Positions 1 through 8,233 of a DNA stretch of 64,000 nucleotides are shown here, one piece after another. How positions within the stretch are numbered: position 1 is the stretch's first letter; every line of letters begins with the position of its first letter. The translations under genes were made by a program, and so were the position numbers. The stretch is from Deltaproteobacteria bacterium (lineage in GTDB: Bacteria; Desulfobacterota; Desulfomonilia; UBA1062). Below the pieces are notes generated by a model. That model ran no database searches. It worked only from the letters and a program-made list of their open reading frames with translations, and was not told the origin of the DNA. The stretch spans positions 62,001-126,000 of the forward strand of contig JAHDOV010000004.1 of the NCBI GenBank assembly GCA_018434685.1, in the 5' to 3' direction.

Positions 1-290
1 TGTTGGGGAAACCAGGGTACGTCTTTGAAATATTGACATTTAATTGTTTATTCTTAACCTAATAGTAAACATCTTTAAAAGATATATATAGTAATATCAG
101 AGTGTTCACAAAGTTGTGAGTATGGCACGTACTTTATACTTTGAGGTCATCTTCTTTTTTATAATTAACGTCCCAATATCCAGATTCGTATCAAAGTGCT
201 CATAATCACTGGAGATCTATCCCCTCTATTGGTGATTTGTTCTGAGATCATAATGGAATAACTCGGCACCAGACCCACTTCCCCCTTGAA
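1..290. other. AT-rich non-coding left edge
   Basis: No credible gene is seen here. The stretch is clearly more AT-rich than the rest of the window. It contains a TTGACA hexamer at 34-39 and a perfect 6-2-6 palindrome, TCACAA-AG-TTGTGA, at 106-119. That palindrome could be a regulator site for a gene to the left of the window, but nothing here names a target. Confidence 0.4.
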
Positions 291-450
291 GCCGGCGAAG
301 GAGTGCAGGGAAAATCCGAAAAATGAGCACTTTTGTCTGAGCGGAGTGAAACGGAGCGAGTTTAAGTGCGAGCGGGTTTTTCCTGTGCAAGTGAGCGTAC
401 CTGCCTAAGGCAGGCGGTTTCGCGGGGTGCATTTCTTTGGTAGTTTGACT
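291..450. repeat. Structured non-coding block, probable interspersed repeat remnant
   Basis: The block is full of short mirrored and inverted words, for example cctgcc-taa-ggcagg near 400-414 and agtgc...gcact near 302-333. It also carries purine-rich near-repeats such as gcggagtg / acggagcg. It has no coding signal: the frames open across it give low-complexity translations with no recognisable family. It runs straight into the tandem repeat at 451. From memory, similar blocks occur scattered in deltaproteobacterial genomes; this was not checked. Confidence 0.4.
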
Positions 451-598
451 CAGGCCATCCATGGCCTTCGCCCTGCGGGCGACCGTTCGGTCGTCCAATT
501 CGGCTGTCCTGCCGAATTGTGATTCAGGCCATCCATGGCCTTCGCCCTGCGGGCTCGACTAAAGCGCGTCCAATTCGCCTGTCCTGGGGAATTGTCTT
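451..598. repeat. Tandem direct repeat, two copies of about 74-75 nt
   Basis: Copy one spans about 451-524 and copy two about 525-598. The first 30 nt, beginning caggccatccatggcc, are identical. After a divergent core of 12-13 nt the copies realign at gtccaattc and share ctgtcct and gaattgt. A one-base length difference lies in the core. No gene overlaps it. The identical head and variable core look like a degenerate repeat unit rather than a recent duplication of neighbouring sequence. Confidence 0.75.
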
Positions 599-642
599 CA
601 GCCTAAAAGGCTGTCACCTGAATTCTATTTTCATTTAAAAGA

Positions 643-1242
643 TTACCTTAACATTTTTGATGATGGCTTCCTGCCTGATGCAGATTTTTTCTTCTGATTT
701 GCCGCCGGCTTCTTCGCAGCTTTCTTCTTCGCCGGCCGGGGTTTTTCCGCTTCAGCCGCCTGCCCTGCCGGCTTTTCGCCCAGCAGGTTCGTGAAGCTCG
801 ACAGCAGATCCTGGAACTGCCTGGTCTGGTCCTGAATCAGGGATTCAAAAACCTCGAGCCCTTCCCCCTGGGCGGCAAGCCGCGTATCGAATACCCCGCC
901 GAGCTTGTGCAGTACCTCTTCCTGCCCCGAGAGCTTCTCCCTGAGTTCTTCGTTTTCCCGGAGCAGGGCCTCGTAGTCCTGCCTGGTAACGAGATCCATG
1001 AGGGAGAGGAACTCCTTGAACGAGGTGTGGAAATCCCCGGCTGCCTTCTTCCAGAGCTCCAGGTATCCGGGGGTGTCTTTCGTGAAGATATCGAGCCCGT
1101 AGAACGCGGCGAAGAGATCCTGAAAATCATCGAGCGCGGCCGGATCCCCGCCCATGAGCCCTACAAAGTCTTCGAGCCGCTTCTGACCCTGTGCCGCATT
1201 GAGCAGCAGGTTCCCCCACAGCTCGAGAAAGTGCCTGTCCAT
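643..1242 (-). CDS. PhaE-like PHA synthase-associated protein (199 aa)
   Basis: This is a small acidic protein with a charged coiled-coil stretch around residues 85-110 and a Lys/Ala/Pro-rich basic tail over the last 40 residues (AKKKAAKKPA). Such tails recall histone-H1-like or PHA-granule proteins. It directly follows the PhaC-like gene, which supports a role as the second subunit of a class III-type PHA synthase or as a granule protein. The ATG at 1242 is preferred over the GTG at 1248 because AAAGGAGC lies 8 nt upstream of it; the upstream stop codon overlaps the GTG. The PhaE assignment rests on weak similarity and context, so a phasin-like protein is an alternative. Confidence 0.5.
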   Translation of the reverse strand: MDRHFLELWGNLLLNAAQGQKRLEDFVGLMGGDPAALDDFQDLFAAFYGLDIFTKDTPGYLELWKKAAGDFHTSFKEFLSLMDLVTRQDYEALLRENEELREKLSGQEEVLHKLGGVFDTRLAAQGEGLEVFESLIQDQTRQFQDLLSSFTNLLGEKPAGQAAEAEKPRPAKKKAAKKPAANQKKKSASGRKPSSKMLR

Positions 1243-1244
1243 GA

Positions 1245-2819
1245 TCACGCTCCTTTACCGGCCTTGTCGAGATCCAGCTGAAACAGCACCGGACCGCGAG
1301 AGTTTTTGTCTCCGAAACGCTTGTGCAGGGCATACTCCGATTTCGGGTTTGACCACGAGGTGGCGATGGCGAGGTGCCCCCTGGGGAAGGCCGTCACCTC
1401 CGCCTCGATATAGTCCAGCGGTGCAAGCGCGGTTTCCTTCTCCACCAGGTCGTCCTTCTCCCCGTAGCAGATGAGCCAGCTGATCCCCTTTTCCGGGATT
1501 CTTTTAAGATTCAGCTCCCGGTTGAAGAGCCTCACCGGCAGGGTGCCGTCTTTCGTGATGGGGATATTGTAGGAGTCGAAGCTCATCTTCGTGATGGCCA
1601 TGGGCAGATCGGTGCGTTCGTAGCTCAGCCAGTAGTTCACCGCCAGGGCGCTCTTGTTGAACGTACCGGAGCTGCCGTTGGCAGAGAGCATGACCATGTC
1701 GCGGTAGAAGCTCACCAGGGGGTACTCATCCTGGATGGCCTTGAGCTTGTAGACCCAGCCCATGAGCTTGCCGTCTGCCACGGTATTGCCGTTGGGCAGG
1801 GTCTTTGTGCCGTAGGCAAGATCGTTGAACCGCGGCGGCAGGTTCTTGAGAAACGTTGCCAGGCCGGTGCTCCGTGTCCCGTCCATGGGGGAGACGCAGG
1901 TGATCAGCGCGTCCACCAGGCCGTCGAGCTCGCCCGAGAGGATGTTGCACAGGGCGGAAAACCCTCCCTGGCAGTAGCCGTTGAGCGTCACCGGCCTGGC
2001 GTGCCGTTCCTTCACCACTTCGCAGAAGAACCGGGTGTCTTGCGCATCGTCTTCACCGGTCATCACCTGGAATGCAGGGGTGGTGGCAATGTCTTTCATG
2101 ATCCGGATGTAGGTGGGGATGCCCTTGTTGGCAAAGGCGTGCACATAGCTCTTGTTGTCTTTGGGCAGAAAGGCGAGCACGTTTGTCCCGAGAACGAACG
2201 GCGGCATGATGATAAGCGGTTTGCCTCCCTGGCTTACCTGCACCTTGGGGTTTGTGGGGAGGACCTGGTAGAGCTCGAACCGGTCGGTCTCTGCCACCTT
2301 ACTGTAGCCGCCCTGGTCGAAGTGGAAGCCGTATTCGGCCCTGATGCTCTCTATAGCCCGGGGATAGGCATGCACCACCCGCTCCATGAGCATGGCCTGC
2401 CTCGAAGCCAGGGTCTCGAGATTGTCGCCCTCAAGGCCGAAGACCGTGTTGAGCCATGCGGAAAAGGTCTCGCCGAACTCGCGGAGATGGTAATCGCTGA
2501 GCGCCTTGTGCGAGCTCTCCATGGCATCCTGGGCGATCCTGAGATTGAGCTGGAGGAGATCGACATAATCGCGGAAGCTTTCCATAGGCGGGCTTTCCGC
2601 AAGCTTCTGCCGTTCCACGGAGCCGAAATAGCTCGTCGAGATCCAGTAGGCATCCATGAAGTCGTGAAAATACTTCAACACCCCGTTCCAGTACAGCTGG
2701 ACGGCCCTGGTCTTTTCTGCCGCAGCCCCAAGGAGTGTCTCGTTCATCCGGGCGAAACCCTCCACGGCACTCCGGAGTGACTCGTACAGTTCCAGGAGCT
2801 GGTTATCCTGATCCGTCAT
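1245..2819 (-). CDS. PhaC-like poly(3-hydroxyalkanoate) synthase / alpha-beta hydrolase (524 aa)
   Basis: It probably polymerises hydroxyacyl-CoA into PHA at the granule surface. The sequence shows an alpha/beta hydrolase fold with the PHA-synthase lipase-like box G-Y-C-Q-G-G, the nucleophile being about Cys283. Asp456/457 lies in GEKDD and His482 in GHLAIATSW, the expected Cys-Asp-His triad. An N-terminal helical region of about 200 residues precedes the catalytic domain, as in class I enzymes. The start at 2819 has a GGGGGGAG Shine-Dalgarno; the longer reading from 2846 lacks one. It lies between the phasin and PhaE-like genes. It is divergent enough that a PHA depolymerase or other thioester hydrolase cannot be excluded. 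Confidence 0.7.
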   Translation of the reverse strand: MTDQDNQLLELYESLRSAVEGFARMNETLLGAAAEKTRAVQLYWNGVLKYFHDFMDAYWISTSYFGSVERQKLAESPPMESFRDYVDLLQLNLRIAQDAMESSHKALSDYHLREFGETFSAWLNTVFGLEGDNLETLASRQAMLMERVVHAYPRAIESIRAEYGFHFDQGGYSKVAETDRFELYQVLPTNPKVQVSQGGKPLIIMPPFVLGTNVLAFLPKDNKSYVHAFANKGIPTYIRIMKDIATTPAFQVMTGEDDAQDTRFFCEVVKERHARPVTLNGYCQGGFSALCNILSGELDGLVDALITCVSPMDGTRSTGLATFLKNLPPRFNDLAYGTKTLPNGNTVADGKLMGWVYKLKAIQDEYPLVSFYRDMVMLSANGSSGTFNKSALAVNYWLSYERTDLPMAITKMSFDSYNIPITKDGTLPVRLFNRELNLKRIPEKGISWLICYGEKDDLVEKETALAPLDYIEAEVTAFPRGHLAIATSWSNPKSEYALHKRFGDKNSRGPVLFQLDLDKAGKGA

Positions 2820-2853
2820 GATCTCCCCCCGGGCTCGTTTGCCCATTCACGGG

Positions 2854-3129
2854 CTATTTCTTTGGTTTTTCGGACGCGGAAAAATAGTCTTCCACCTTGG
2901 TGAAGTTATCGTCTACCGCCTTCTTGAAATCATCCCGGCCCTTCTTGTAGGCGCTGATCCACTGGCCCAGGACCGTTCTCCCCTCCTCCGGCAGCCACGT
3001 GGCCTGCTCGAGAACCGACTTCATCATCTTCTCGGTCTGCTCCTGGAGCATGACCATGGCGCTGAAGCTGTTGTCAAACGACGTCTTGTGAAAATCCACC
3101 ATCTGCTTTACAAACTGTTTCTGATCCAT
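2854..3129 (-). CDS. Phasin-like granule protein (91 aa)
   Basis: This short all-helical protein without cysteines has the amphipathic pattern of phasins, beginning MDQKQFVKQMVDFHKTSFDN and containing repeated FDNSF / DDFKKAV blocks. Phasins coat PHA granules and limit their size. GGAGGGA precedes the ATG. It is the first gene of the minus-strand PHA operon, read from the promoter at 3170-3197, and lies 34 nt upstream of the PhaC-like gene. Sequence alone gives only family-level confidence, but the neighbouring PhaR and its putative operator make the call reasonable. Confidence 0.65.
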   Translation of the reverse strand: MDQKQFVKQMVDFHKTSFDNSFSAMVMLQEQTEKMMKSVLEQATWLPEEGRTVLGQWISAYKKGRDDFKKAVDDNFTKVEDYFSASEKPKK

Positions 3130-3169
3130 GTTCTTCCCTCCTTTGTGTAAGTACTGATCCTATGGAGTA

Positions 3170-3197
3170 AATATAGTGCCCCGGATCTGTTTGTCAA
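3170..3197 (-). promoter_or_regulatory. Sigma70-type promoter of the phasin-PhaC-PhaE operon
   Basis: Read on the minus strand, TTGACA (3197-3192), a 16-nt spacer and TATATT (3175-3170) form a near-consensus promoter about 40 nt upstream of the phasin start. The candidate PhaR palindrome lies 8 nt upstream of the -35 box. Confidence 0.7.
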
Positions 3198-3205
3198 GGG
3201 TAAAT

Positions 3206-3218
3206 GTTGCACTGCAAC
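3206..3218. promoter_or_regulatory. Candidate PhaR operator
   Basis: GTTGCA-C-TGCAAC is a perfect 6-1-6 palindrome between the divergent phasin and phaR genes. PhaR repressors bind TGC/GCA-rich dyads and repress phasin genes until PHA is present. The word TGCAACAA at its right half recurs at 5193-5200, upstream of the second PhaC-like gene. Confidence 0.55.
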
Positions 3219-3476
3219 AAAATAGTTTATCCCTGGAGAGTTTCGCAATCAATTTATAATATCCTGTTTTGTAGGGTGATAGCGCCTTGAAGGCAGATTA
3301 ACTATGGCTTTCGGATATTCTTTATTTTGCATAGTGTCATGCTCTGGCTTATTTATACAGAGTGTGCTATGTCTGGGCGGTGACGGCAGAGGGCTCCCCG
3401 GCAAGGGCCGCATCGGGCGGCGTTCGCCTGAGACGAGTATGTCGCAGCGCATCAAACATTTATTGGCGGATAGAAC
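3219..3476. other. phaR upstream region
   Basis: This non-coding stretch separates the PhaR-like palindrome from phaR. A TATAAT at 3255-3260 could be the phaR -10 box, but no good -35 lies 16-18 nt upstream. If used, it would give a leader of about 210 nt. No conserved RNA structure was recognised. Confidence 0.35.
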
Positions 3477-3947
3477 ATGAAGGAAAAGATCCTCTTGAAA
3501 AAATACGGAAACCGGCGGCTGTACGATACGAAGAAGAGCGCGTATGTCACCCTGAACCAGGTGGCGGACATCATTAAGGACGGCCACGAGGTGGAGGTTG
3601 TCGATGCCAGGACAAAGGAAGACGTAACCGCCTTTATCCTCACGCAGATCATCCTTGAAGAGGCGAAAAAGAAAAACGCCCTCCTGCCCGTTGCCCTGCT
3701 GCACCTCATCATACGCTACGGGGAGAATGTGCTCCAGGAATTCTTCGAGAAATACCTACAGCAGATCATCAGCAACTATATCGAGTTCAAAAAGTCTGTG
3801 GACGAGCAGTTCAGCAGGTGGCTCGACATGGGCATGAACTACTCGGACATGACCCAGAAAACGCTCACCGGGCTCTCGCCCCTTCATTCCTTCTTCAGCC
3901 AGTTTACCAAAAAACCGACAGACCCAGACCAGGAAGGCGAGAAATAG
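3477..3947 (+). CDS. phaR: Polyhydroxyalkanoate synthesis repressor PhaR (156 aa)
   Basis: PhaR is a DNA-binding repressor that also binds PHA and releases phasin genes when polymer forms. The N-terminal PHB accumulation regulator domain is unmistakable: KKYGNRRLYDT near residues 8-18 followed by a YVTLNQVADII segment. A second helical domain, QIILEEAKKKNALLP to EFFEKYL, covers about 60-105. Length fits the family, and the short charged tail is not conserved. It is divergent from the phasin operon, with a palindromic candidate operator between them, so it probably controls both and the PhaC-like gene at 3990. Confidence 0.92.
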   Translation: MKEKILLKKYGNRRLYDTKKSAYVTLNQVADIIKDGHEVEVVDARTKEDVTAFILTQIILEEAKKKNALLPVALLHLIIRYGENVLQEFFEKYLQQIISNYIEFKKSVDEQFSRWLDMGMNYSDMTQKTLTGLSPLHSFFSQFTKKPTDPDQEGEK

Positions 3948-3989
3948 CTGCCGGACAACCCCGCAGTGATGAGCGTTTCCGCCCGGCCC

Positions 3990-5030
3990 TCAGGCCGCGG
4001 CCCCGATGTCCCCTGCCTCATCGAGAACAAAGGCGAGCGCCTGCGGCCATTCATGCCGCAGCGCCCTGCTCCCCATGAATACCGAGATGTGGCCCGCCTC
4101 GGGGATCACCGCCCGGAATATCCGGTCTTCGGGCGTGGATGCGTAGCGGGCAAGATTGTGCACCTGGGGCACCAGGGTGATGTCGTCTTTCTCCCCGGCG
4201 AGCAGCGCCAGCGGGCAGCTGATCGCGCCCAGATCCACGAGCTCTCCCAGCACCTTAAGCCTGCCCCTGATGAGGCCGTTCTCCTTGAACAGCTCTTCTA
4301 CTGCCTCCAGGTACCATCTCCCGGAGATGTCCTGCGTGTATTCATACCACTCCTGGAATTTTCTCGTCCGTGCGAGATAGGCATCGTCCCGCACGTGCAG
4401 CCAGATATTGAGGTAATCCCGGACAAACCGGTCATAGGGGTTCATGAGCTTCCAGCCCATGAGCATCAGATCGCCCGGCATCATGCCCCCGCTGCAGCCC
4501 ACCATTGCCTCATAGCTCTGCATGGGTACCTGCCCCACAAGCTCCTGGATCTTTCCGCCGCCAGCCGCGAAATCTATGGGTGCCGCAGCGAGGACCAGGG
4601 CCCGCACGTCACGCCCAAACAGTGCGGTGTAGATGGTGGAAAGCCAGCCCCCCTGGCACAGGCCGATCAGGATGACCGGCTCCCTGAGCTTCTGTACGCA
4701 GACCATGAGCTGCCTGACGAGATCATCGATGGACTCGTTCCTGCGGGCAGGGGTGCACGTCTTCCACTCTATGGCATAGAGCGGGCTAGTGGTATGTTCC
4801 AGGCACGTCTGCACGAGGCTGTGCCCCGGGGCGTAGTCGGCTATGCTGGAATGGTGCCCTGCCTGCGGCGGCACGATCAGGATCGGTTCACCGCTGCGGC
4901 CCTGATCGAATCTCCTGAGAATGACGGCGCTGTCTTCATACACTTCCTGATTGGGGGTCATCCATTCAGGCCTGCGGCGGTGCATCGCGGTGGCGAAAAA
5001 CCGCGCAAGATCGATATACGGCATAATCAT
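3990..5030 (-). CDS. Second PhaC-like alpha/beta hydrolase (346 aa)
   Basis: This is an alpha/beta hydrolase with a G-L-C-Q-G-G nucleophile elbow (Cys125), an acid in GEKDD (Asp282/283) and a His in EAGHISVF (His314). That is the Cys-type triad of the PHA synthase family rather than a serine esterase. At 346 aa it is close to class III PhaC length (about 350-360 aa), whereas the enzyme at 1245 is longer. The ATG at 5030 has GGGAGAG 7-8 nt upstream; an extension to 5090 lacks a good ribosome site. It converges on phaR. A PhaR-like dyad lies in its upstream region at 5191. It may be a true class III synthase or an intracellular PHA-processing enzyme. Confidence 0.65.
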   Translation of the reverse strand: MIMPYIDLARFFATAMHRRRPEWMTPNQEVYEDSAVILRRFDQGRSGEPILIVPPQAGHHSSIADYAPGHSLVQTCLEHTTSPLYAIEWKTCTPARRNESIDDLVRQLMVCVQKLREPVILIGLCQGGWLSTIYTALFGRDVRALVLAAAPIDFAAGGGKIQELVGQVPMQSYEAMVGCSGGMMPGDLMLMGWKLMNPYDRFVRDYLNIWLHVRDDAYLARTRKFQEWYEYTQDISGRWYLEAVEELFKENGLIRGRLKVLGELVDLGAISCPLALLAGEKDDITLVPQVHNLARYASTPEDRIFRAVIPEAGHISVFMGSRALRHEWPQALAFVLDEAGDIGAAA

Positions 5031-5190
5031 GGTGTCTCTCCCTGGTGATGGTGGCATGCCGGCTGCCCTGACACGCTGCCGGGACATCATCTTCTGGGGG
5101 CATGAGTCAGACGAGTTGCTCCGGTGCCCCTGATGTCCTGCAATACGGTATCGGTCAGACCGGCACCTCTCCTACCCGTTTTATTGGTGC

Positions 5191-5200
5191 GTTGCAACAA
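5191..5200. promoter_or_regulatory. Second candidate PhaR operator
   Basis: GTTGCAAC (5191-5198) is a perfect dyad that continues as TGCAACAA, the same word as at the 3206 palindrome. It lies upstream of the minus-strand PhaC-like gene. The match is short, so confidence is limited. Confidence 0.4.
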
Positions 5201-5304
5201 TATTGTTTCCGGTGCCTTCCCCTCGTTCGGTTTCACCGGGACGCCGCCAGAGGGGGTCCAAACCTATCCGCCCGAAAACTCCTCGCATCTGCCGGGAGAA
5301 GTGC

Positions 5305-5332
5305 TTGATTTTTTCCCTGATTTATCTACAAT
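5305..5332 (+). promoter_or_regulatory. Promoter of hisF
   Basis: TTGATT (5305-5310), a 16-nt spacer and TACAAT (5327-5332) would start transcription near 5339, giving a leader of about 45 nt before hisF. Confidence 0.6.
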
Positions 5333-5383
5333 GGTGGTTTGCGTCAAAACGCAGAGACTACCACAGTACAGGAGGGGACAGTT

Positions 5384-6145
5384 ATGGATGAGATAAAAAT
5401 CATGCCGTGTCTCGATATGCGGGAGGGGCGGGTGGTCAAGGGTGTGCACTTTGTCGATATCCGGGATGCCGGCGACCCGGTGGAACATGCACGGTTTTAT
5501 CAGGCCGAAGGTGCCGACGAGCTCGCGATGCTCGATATTGCAGCAACCCTGGAAAACCGCAAGACCCGGATCGAGTGGGTGAAAAACGTATCTTCCGTCA
5601 TCGATATCCCCCTGACCGTCGGGGGCGGCATCTCCTCTCTCGAAGACATCGAGCTCGTCCTGGGAGCCGGTGCGAGCAAGGTCTCCATGAACTCTGCGGC
5701 GGTGAAGAACCCGGCCCTGGTGAAAGACTCGGCAAGAGAATTCGGCACCGGCAGGATCACCGTGGCCATTGACGCCCGGAGAAACCCTGAAATGACCTCG
5801 GGATTCGAACTCGTGGTTTCCGGCGGCAATGTACCGGTGGGCAAGGACGCCGTGGACTGGGCGAAGAAGTGCGAGGAATACGGTGCAGGCTGCCTGCTTC
5901 CCACGAGCATGGACGGCGACGGGACCCTGAAGGGCTATGACATCGAGTTCACCCGGGCCATCTCCAATGCCGTGAGCGTGCCGGTCGTGGCCTCTGGTGG
6001 TGCGGGAAAGCTCGAGGACTTCTACACAGCTGCCACCGATGGCGGGGCACAGATCCTCCTGGCGGCCTCGGTCTTCCACTTCCGCACCTTCAGGATCTCT
6101 CAGGTGAAGGAGTATCTCCGGGACAAGGGGCTGCGGGTAATTCTC
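5384..6145 (+). CDS. hisF: Imidazole glycerol phosphate synthase cyclase subunit HisF
   Basis: HisF is a (beta/alpha)8 barrel that closes the imidazole ring, using ammonia from HisH and releasing IGP and AICAR. The start MDEIKIMPCLDM at 5384 has AGGAGGGG upstream and places both catalytic aspartates at their canonical numbers: Asp11 in CLDMREGRVVKG and Asp130 in VAIDARR. The phosphate-binding GGGI and ASGGAG loops are present. At 254 aa it is full length. The usual LLTSMDRDGT segment reads LLPTSMDGDGT, a small divergence. It stands alone, without hisH or hisA, and a lone hisD lies at 60217, so the histidine genes look dispersed. Confidence 0.9.
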
Positions 6146-6358
6146 TAAAGAGGGCAGTGCCGGCGCGTGGGGGGCAACACCGGGTTGCCCGCGCGAAAAA
6201 TCCCCGTGCCGGCACCTGCTATGCGCCTCTGTGCGGAAATCTCCTGCTCCTTTCCTTGCCGGCTCCGGGCATTATTATTGCTGGTATGGGTTGAGGCTGT
6301 TGTTACGCCCGGCCCATTGAATACAGAAGTGAACGACACTACTCGCAGGAGGGTCTCA

Positions 6359-8155
6359 ATGGCTTACACACACTACTCCCAAATCTTCCGTGACAACGTC
6401 AACAAGTACGGCGACAGGGTGGCCCTGCGGGCCAAGACTGGCGGCCTGTGGCGGGAAATCACCTGGAGGTCGTTCGGACAGCAGGTCTCTGCCGTGGCAA
6501 AGGCCCTCGTCGAGGAGGGCATCGGGGTGCAGGAAACCATCGGCATCTTTTCCCAGAACCTGCCCGAGTGCCACATCGCCGATATCGCGGCCCTGAACAT
6601 TCGCGCCATCCCGGTGTATATCTACCCCACCAGTACGGCGAAGCAGGCCGAATACCTCATCAACGACGCCGAGATCAAGGTCGTCTTCGTGGGAGACACC
6701 GAGCAGTATAAAAAGATCATGGAGCTCCTCCCGAGAAACAAATTCATCAAGCGCGTCGTCGTATTCAAGAAGCAGGAGTCCATCGGCAACCCCCAGGTGG
6801 CACTGTCGTTTTCCGAGTTCCTCGACAAGGGCCGCGGCCTGGACAACGACGCCCTCGTGCAGGACCGCCTGATAAGGGCCGACGGAGAAGACCTCATCCG
6901 CATTATCTATACCTCGGGTACCACGGGAGAGCCCAAGGGGGTCATGCTCACCCACGAGACGGTCATGCACTGCATGTGGGCCCACGACCAGCGGCTCATC
7001 GACCCCAATGAAAACGACGTGAACCTGAGCTTCCTTCCGCTGTCCCATGTCTTCGAGGGCATGTTCAGCTACTATGCCCTGTACCGGGGCATGGTGAACA
7101 ATTACCTGGAGGAACCCTCCAAGATCGTTGACTTCATCCAGGAAGTCCGGCCCACGATCATGTGTGCGGTCCCCCGCTTTTATGAAAAGATCCATGCCGC
7201 CATCTTCAACAAGCTGGAGTCTGCCCCGCCGAACAAGAAAAGGCTGTTTTCGTGGGCCGTGGAGGTGGGACGGCACTACCACAACCGGATCAAGGACCTT
7301 CTGCCCATCCCCTTGACCCTGAAGCTGAAATATGCCCTTGCCGACGCCCTCGTGCTCAAGAAGCTCAGGGCGCTGACCGGCGGAAGAATCAAATTCTTTC
7401 CCTGTGCCGGGGCACCGCTCGCGCAGGATATCGAGGAATTCTTCTATGCCATGGGCGTGTTCATCGATTACGGCTACGGCCTGACCGAGACGTGCGCCAC
7501 GGTCACCTGCCACGAACCGCACAACTTCCGGTTCGGCCTCGTGGGCAAACCCATGCCCGGGGTGGAGGTGAAGATCGACCCTGCCACCAGCGAGATCCTC
7601 GTCAAGGGCAAGACGGTCATGAAGGGGTACTACAAGAAGCCCGAGGCAACCGCAGAGGTGTTTACCGCCGATGGCTTCTTCAGAACCGGGGATGCCGGGG
7701 TGTTTGAAGACAACGGCGAGCTCAGGATCACCGACCGCATCAAGGATCTCATGAAGACCGCCGGCGGCAAGTATATCGCACCCCAGCTCCTCGAATCCAT
7801 GCTCCTGGTGGATCACTTTATCGAACAGGCCACCATCATCGGGGACCGGCGCAAATATGTCTCGGCGCTCATCGTGCCCTCGTTTATCAACCTGGAGGCG
7901 TATGCGAAGGCCAACAACATCCCCTTCTCCTCCCGCGAGGAGCTCATCGCCAGGCCCGAGATCATCGAGTTCTATAAAAACCGGATCGACGAGGATACCA
8001 GCGAGCTCGCCAGGTTCGAGAAGATCAGGAGATTCACCCTGCTCCCCCATGAGTTTTCGGTGGAATCCGGGGAGATCACCCCGACCTTCAAGACCGTGCG
8101 CAAGGTGGTGGATTCGAACTACCGGGACCTCATCGAGTCCATGTACAGCGACTAG
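6359..8155 (+). CDS. Long-chain acyl-CoA synthetase (AMP-forming, 598 aa)
   Basis: It activates a fatty acid with ATP and CoA through an acyl-adenylate. The ANL signature IIYTSGTTGEPKGVMLTH is at about 182-199. GYGLTETCATVT lies near 375, and the TGD(A)G / DRIKDLMKTAGGKYI hinge region near 440-470. The long FadD/FACS type (about 600 aa, with a FPCAGAPL motif) suggests long-chain substrates. ATG 6359 follows GGAGGG; upstream in-frame sequence is not conserved-looking. It is the last rightward gene before the convergent arn operon and may feed the acyl-CoA genes further on. Confidence 0.85.
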   Translation: MAYTHYSQIFRDNVNKYGDRVALRAKTGGLWREITWRSFGQQVSAVAKALVEEGIGVQETIGIFSQNLPECHIADIAALNIRAIPVYIYPTSTAKQAEYLINDAEIKVVFVGDTEQYKKIMELLPRNKFIKRVVVFKKQESIGNPQVALSFSEFLDKGRGLDNDALVQDRLIRADGEDLIRIIYTSGTTGEPKGVMLTHETVMHCMWAHDQRLIDPNENDVNLSFLPLSHVFEGMFSYYALYRGMVNNYLEEPSKIVDFIQEVRPTIMCAVPRFYEKIHAAIFNKLESAPPNKKRLFSWAVEVGRHYHNRIKDLLPIPLTLKLKYALADALVLKKLRALTGGRIKFFPCAGAPLAQDIEEFFYAMGVFIDYGYGLTETCATVTCHEPHNFRFGLVGKPMPGVEVKIDPATSEILVKGKTVMKGYYKKPEATAEVFTADGFFRTGDAGVFEDNGELRITDRIKDLMKTAGGKYIAPQLLESMLLVDHFIEQATIIGDRRKYVSALIVPSFINLEAYAKANNIPFSSREELIARPEIIEFYKNRIDEDTSELARFEKIRRFTLLPHEFSVESGEITPTFKTVRKVVDSNYRDLIESMYSD

Positions 8156-8156
8156 C

Positions 8157-8196
8157 GCCCGGCAGGGGCCTGTTCACCTCTGTGCTGCCCCCGGGC
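8157..8196. terminator. Hairpin between convergent genes
   Basis: GCCC...GGGGC (8157-8169) can pair with GCCCC-C-GGGC (8187-8196), giving a strong GC stem with a small bulge in the only gap between the acyl-CoA synthetase and arnD. There is no long T-run on either side, so termination is inferred. Confidence 0.35.
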
Positions 8197-8233
8197 TGCT
8201 TATTCGTTCAGGACCGGGGGCGATTTTCACCGC

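Larger units (their letters stand above)
5031..5383. other. Divergent intergenic region between the PhaC-like gene and hisF
   Basis: No gene is supported here. It holds the PhaR-like dyad at 5191-5198 for the leftward gene and the hisF promoter at 5305-5332. An adjacent CAATATTG palindrome lies at about 5198-5205. Confidence 0.5.

Noticed and set aside
226-498. A 90-aa minus-strand reading frame in the left intergenic block
   Set aside because: It is read from the repeat-rich DNA, has no domain and no ribosome site, and overlaps the start of the tandem repeat.
1374-2780. A 468-aa plus-strand frame opposite the PhaC-like gene
   Set aside because: It is a high-GC antisense shadow of a gene with a conserved catalytic triad; its own translation shows no family.
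6356-8050. A 564-aa minus-strand frame opposite the acyl-CoA synthetase
   Set aside because: The plus-strand gene has a complete ANL motif set; the opposite frame has none.
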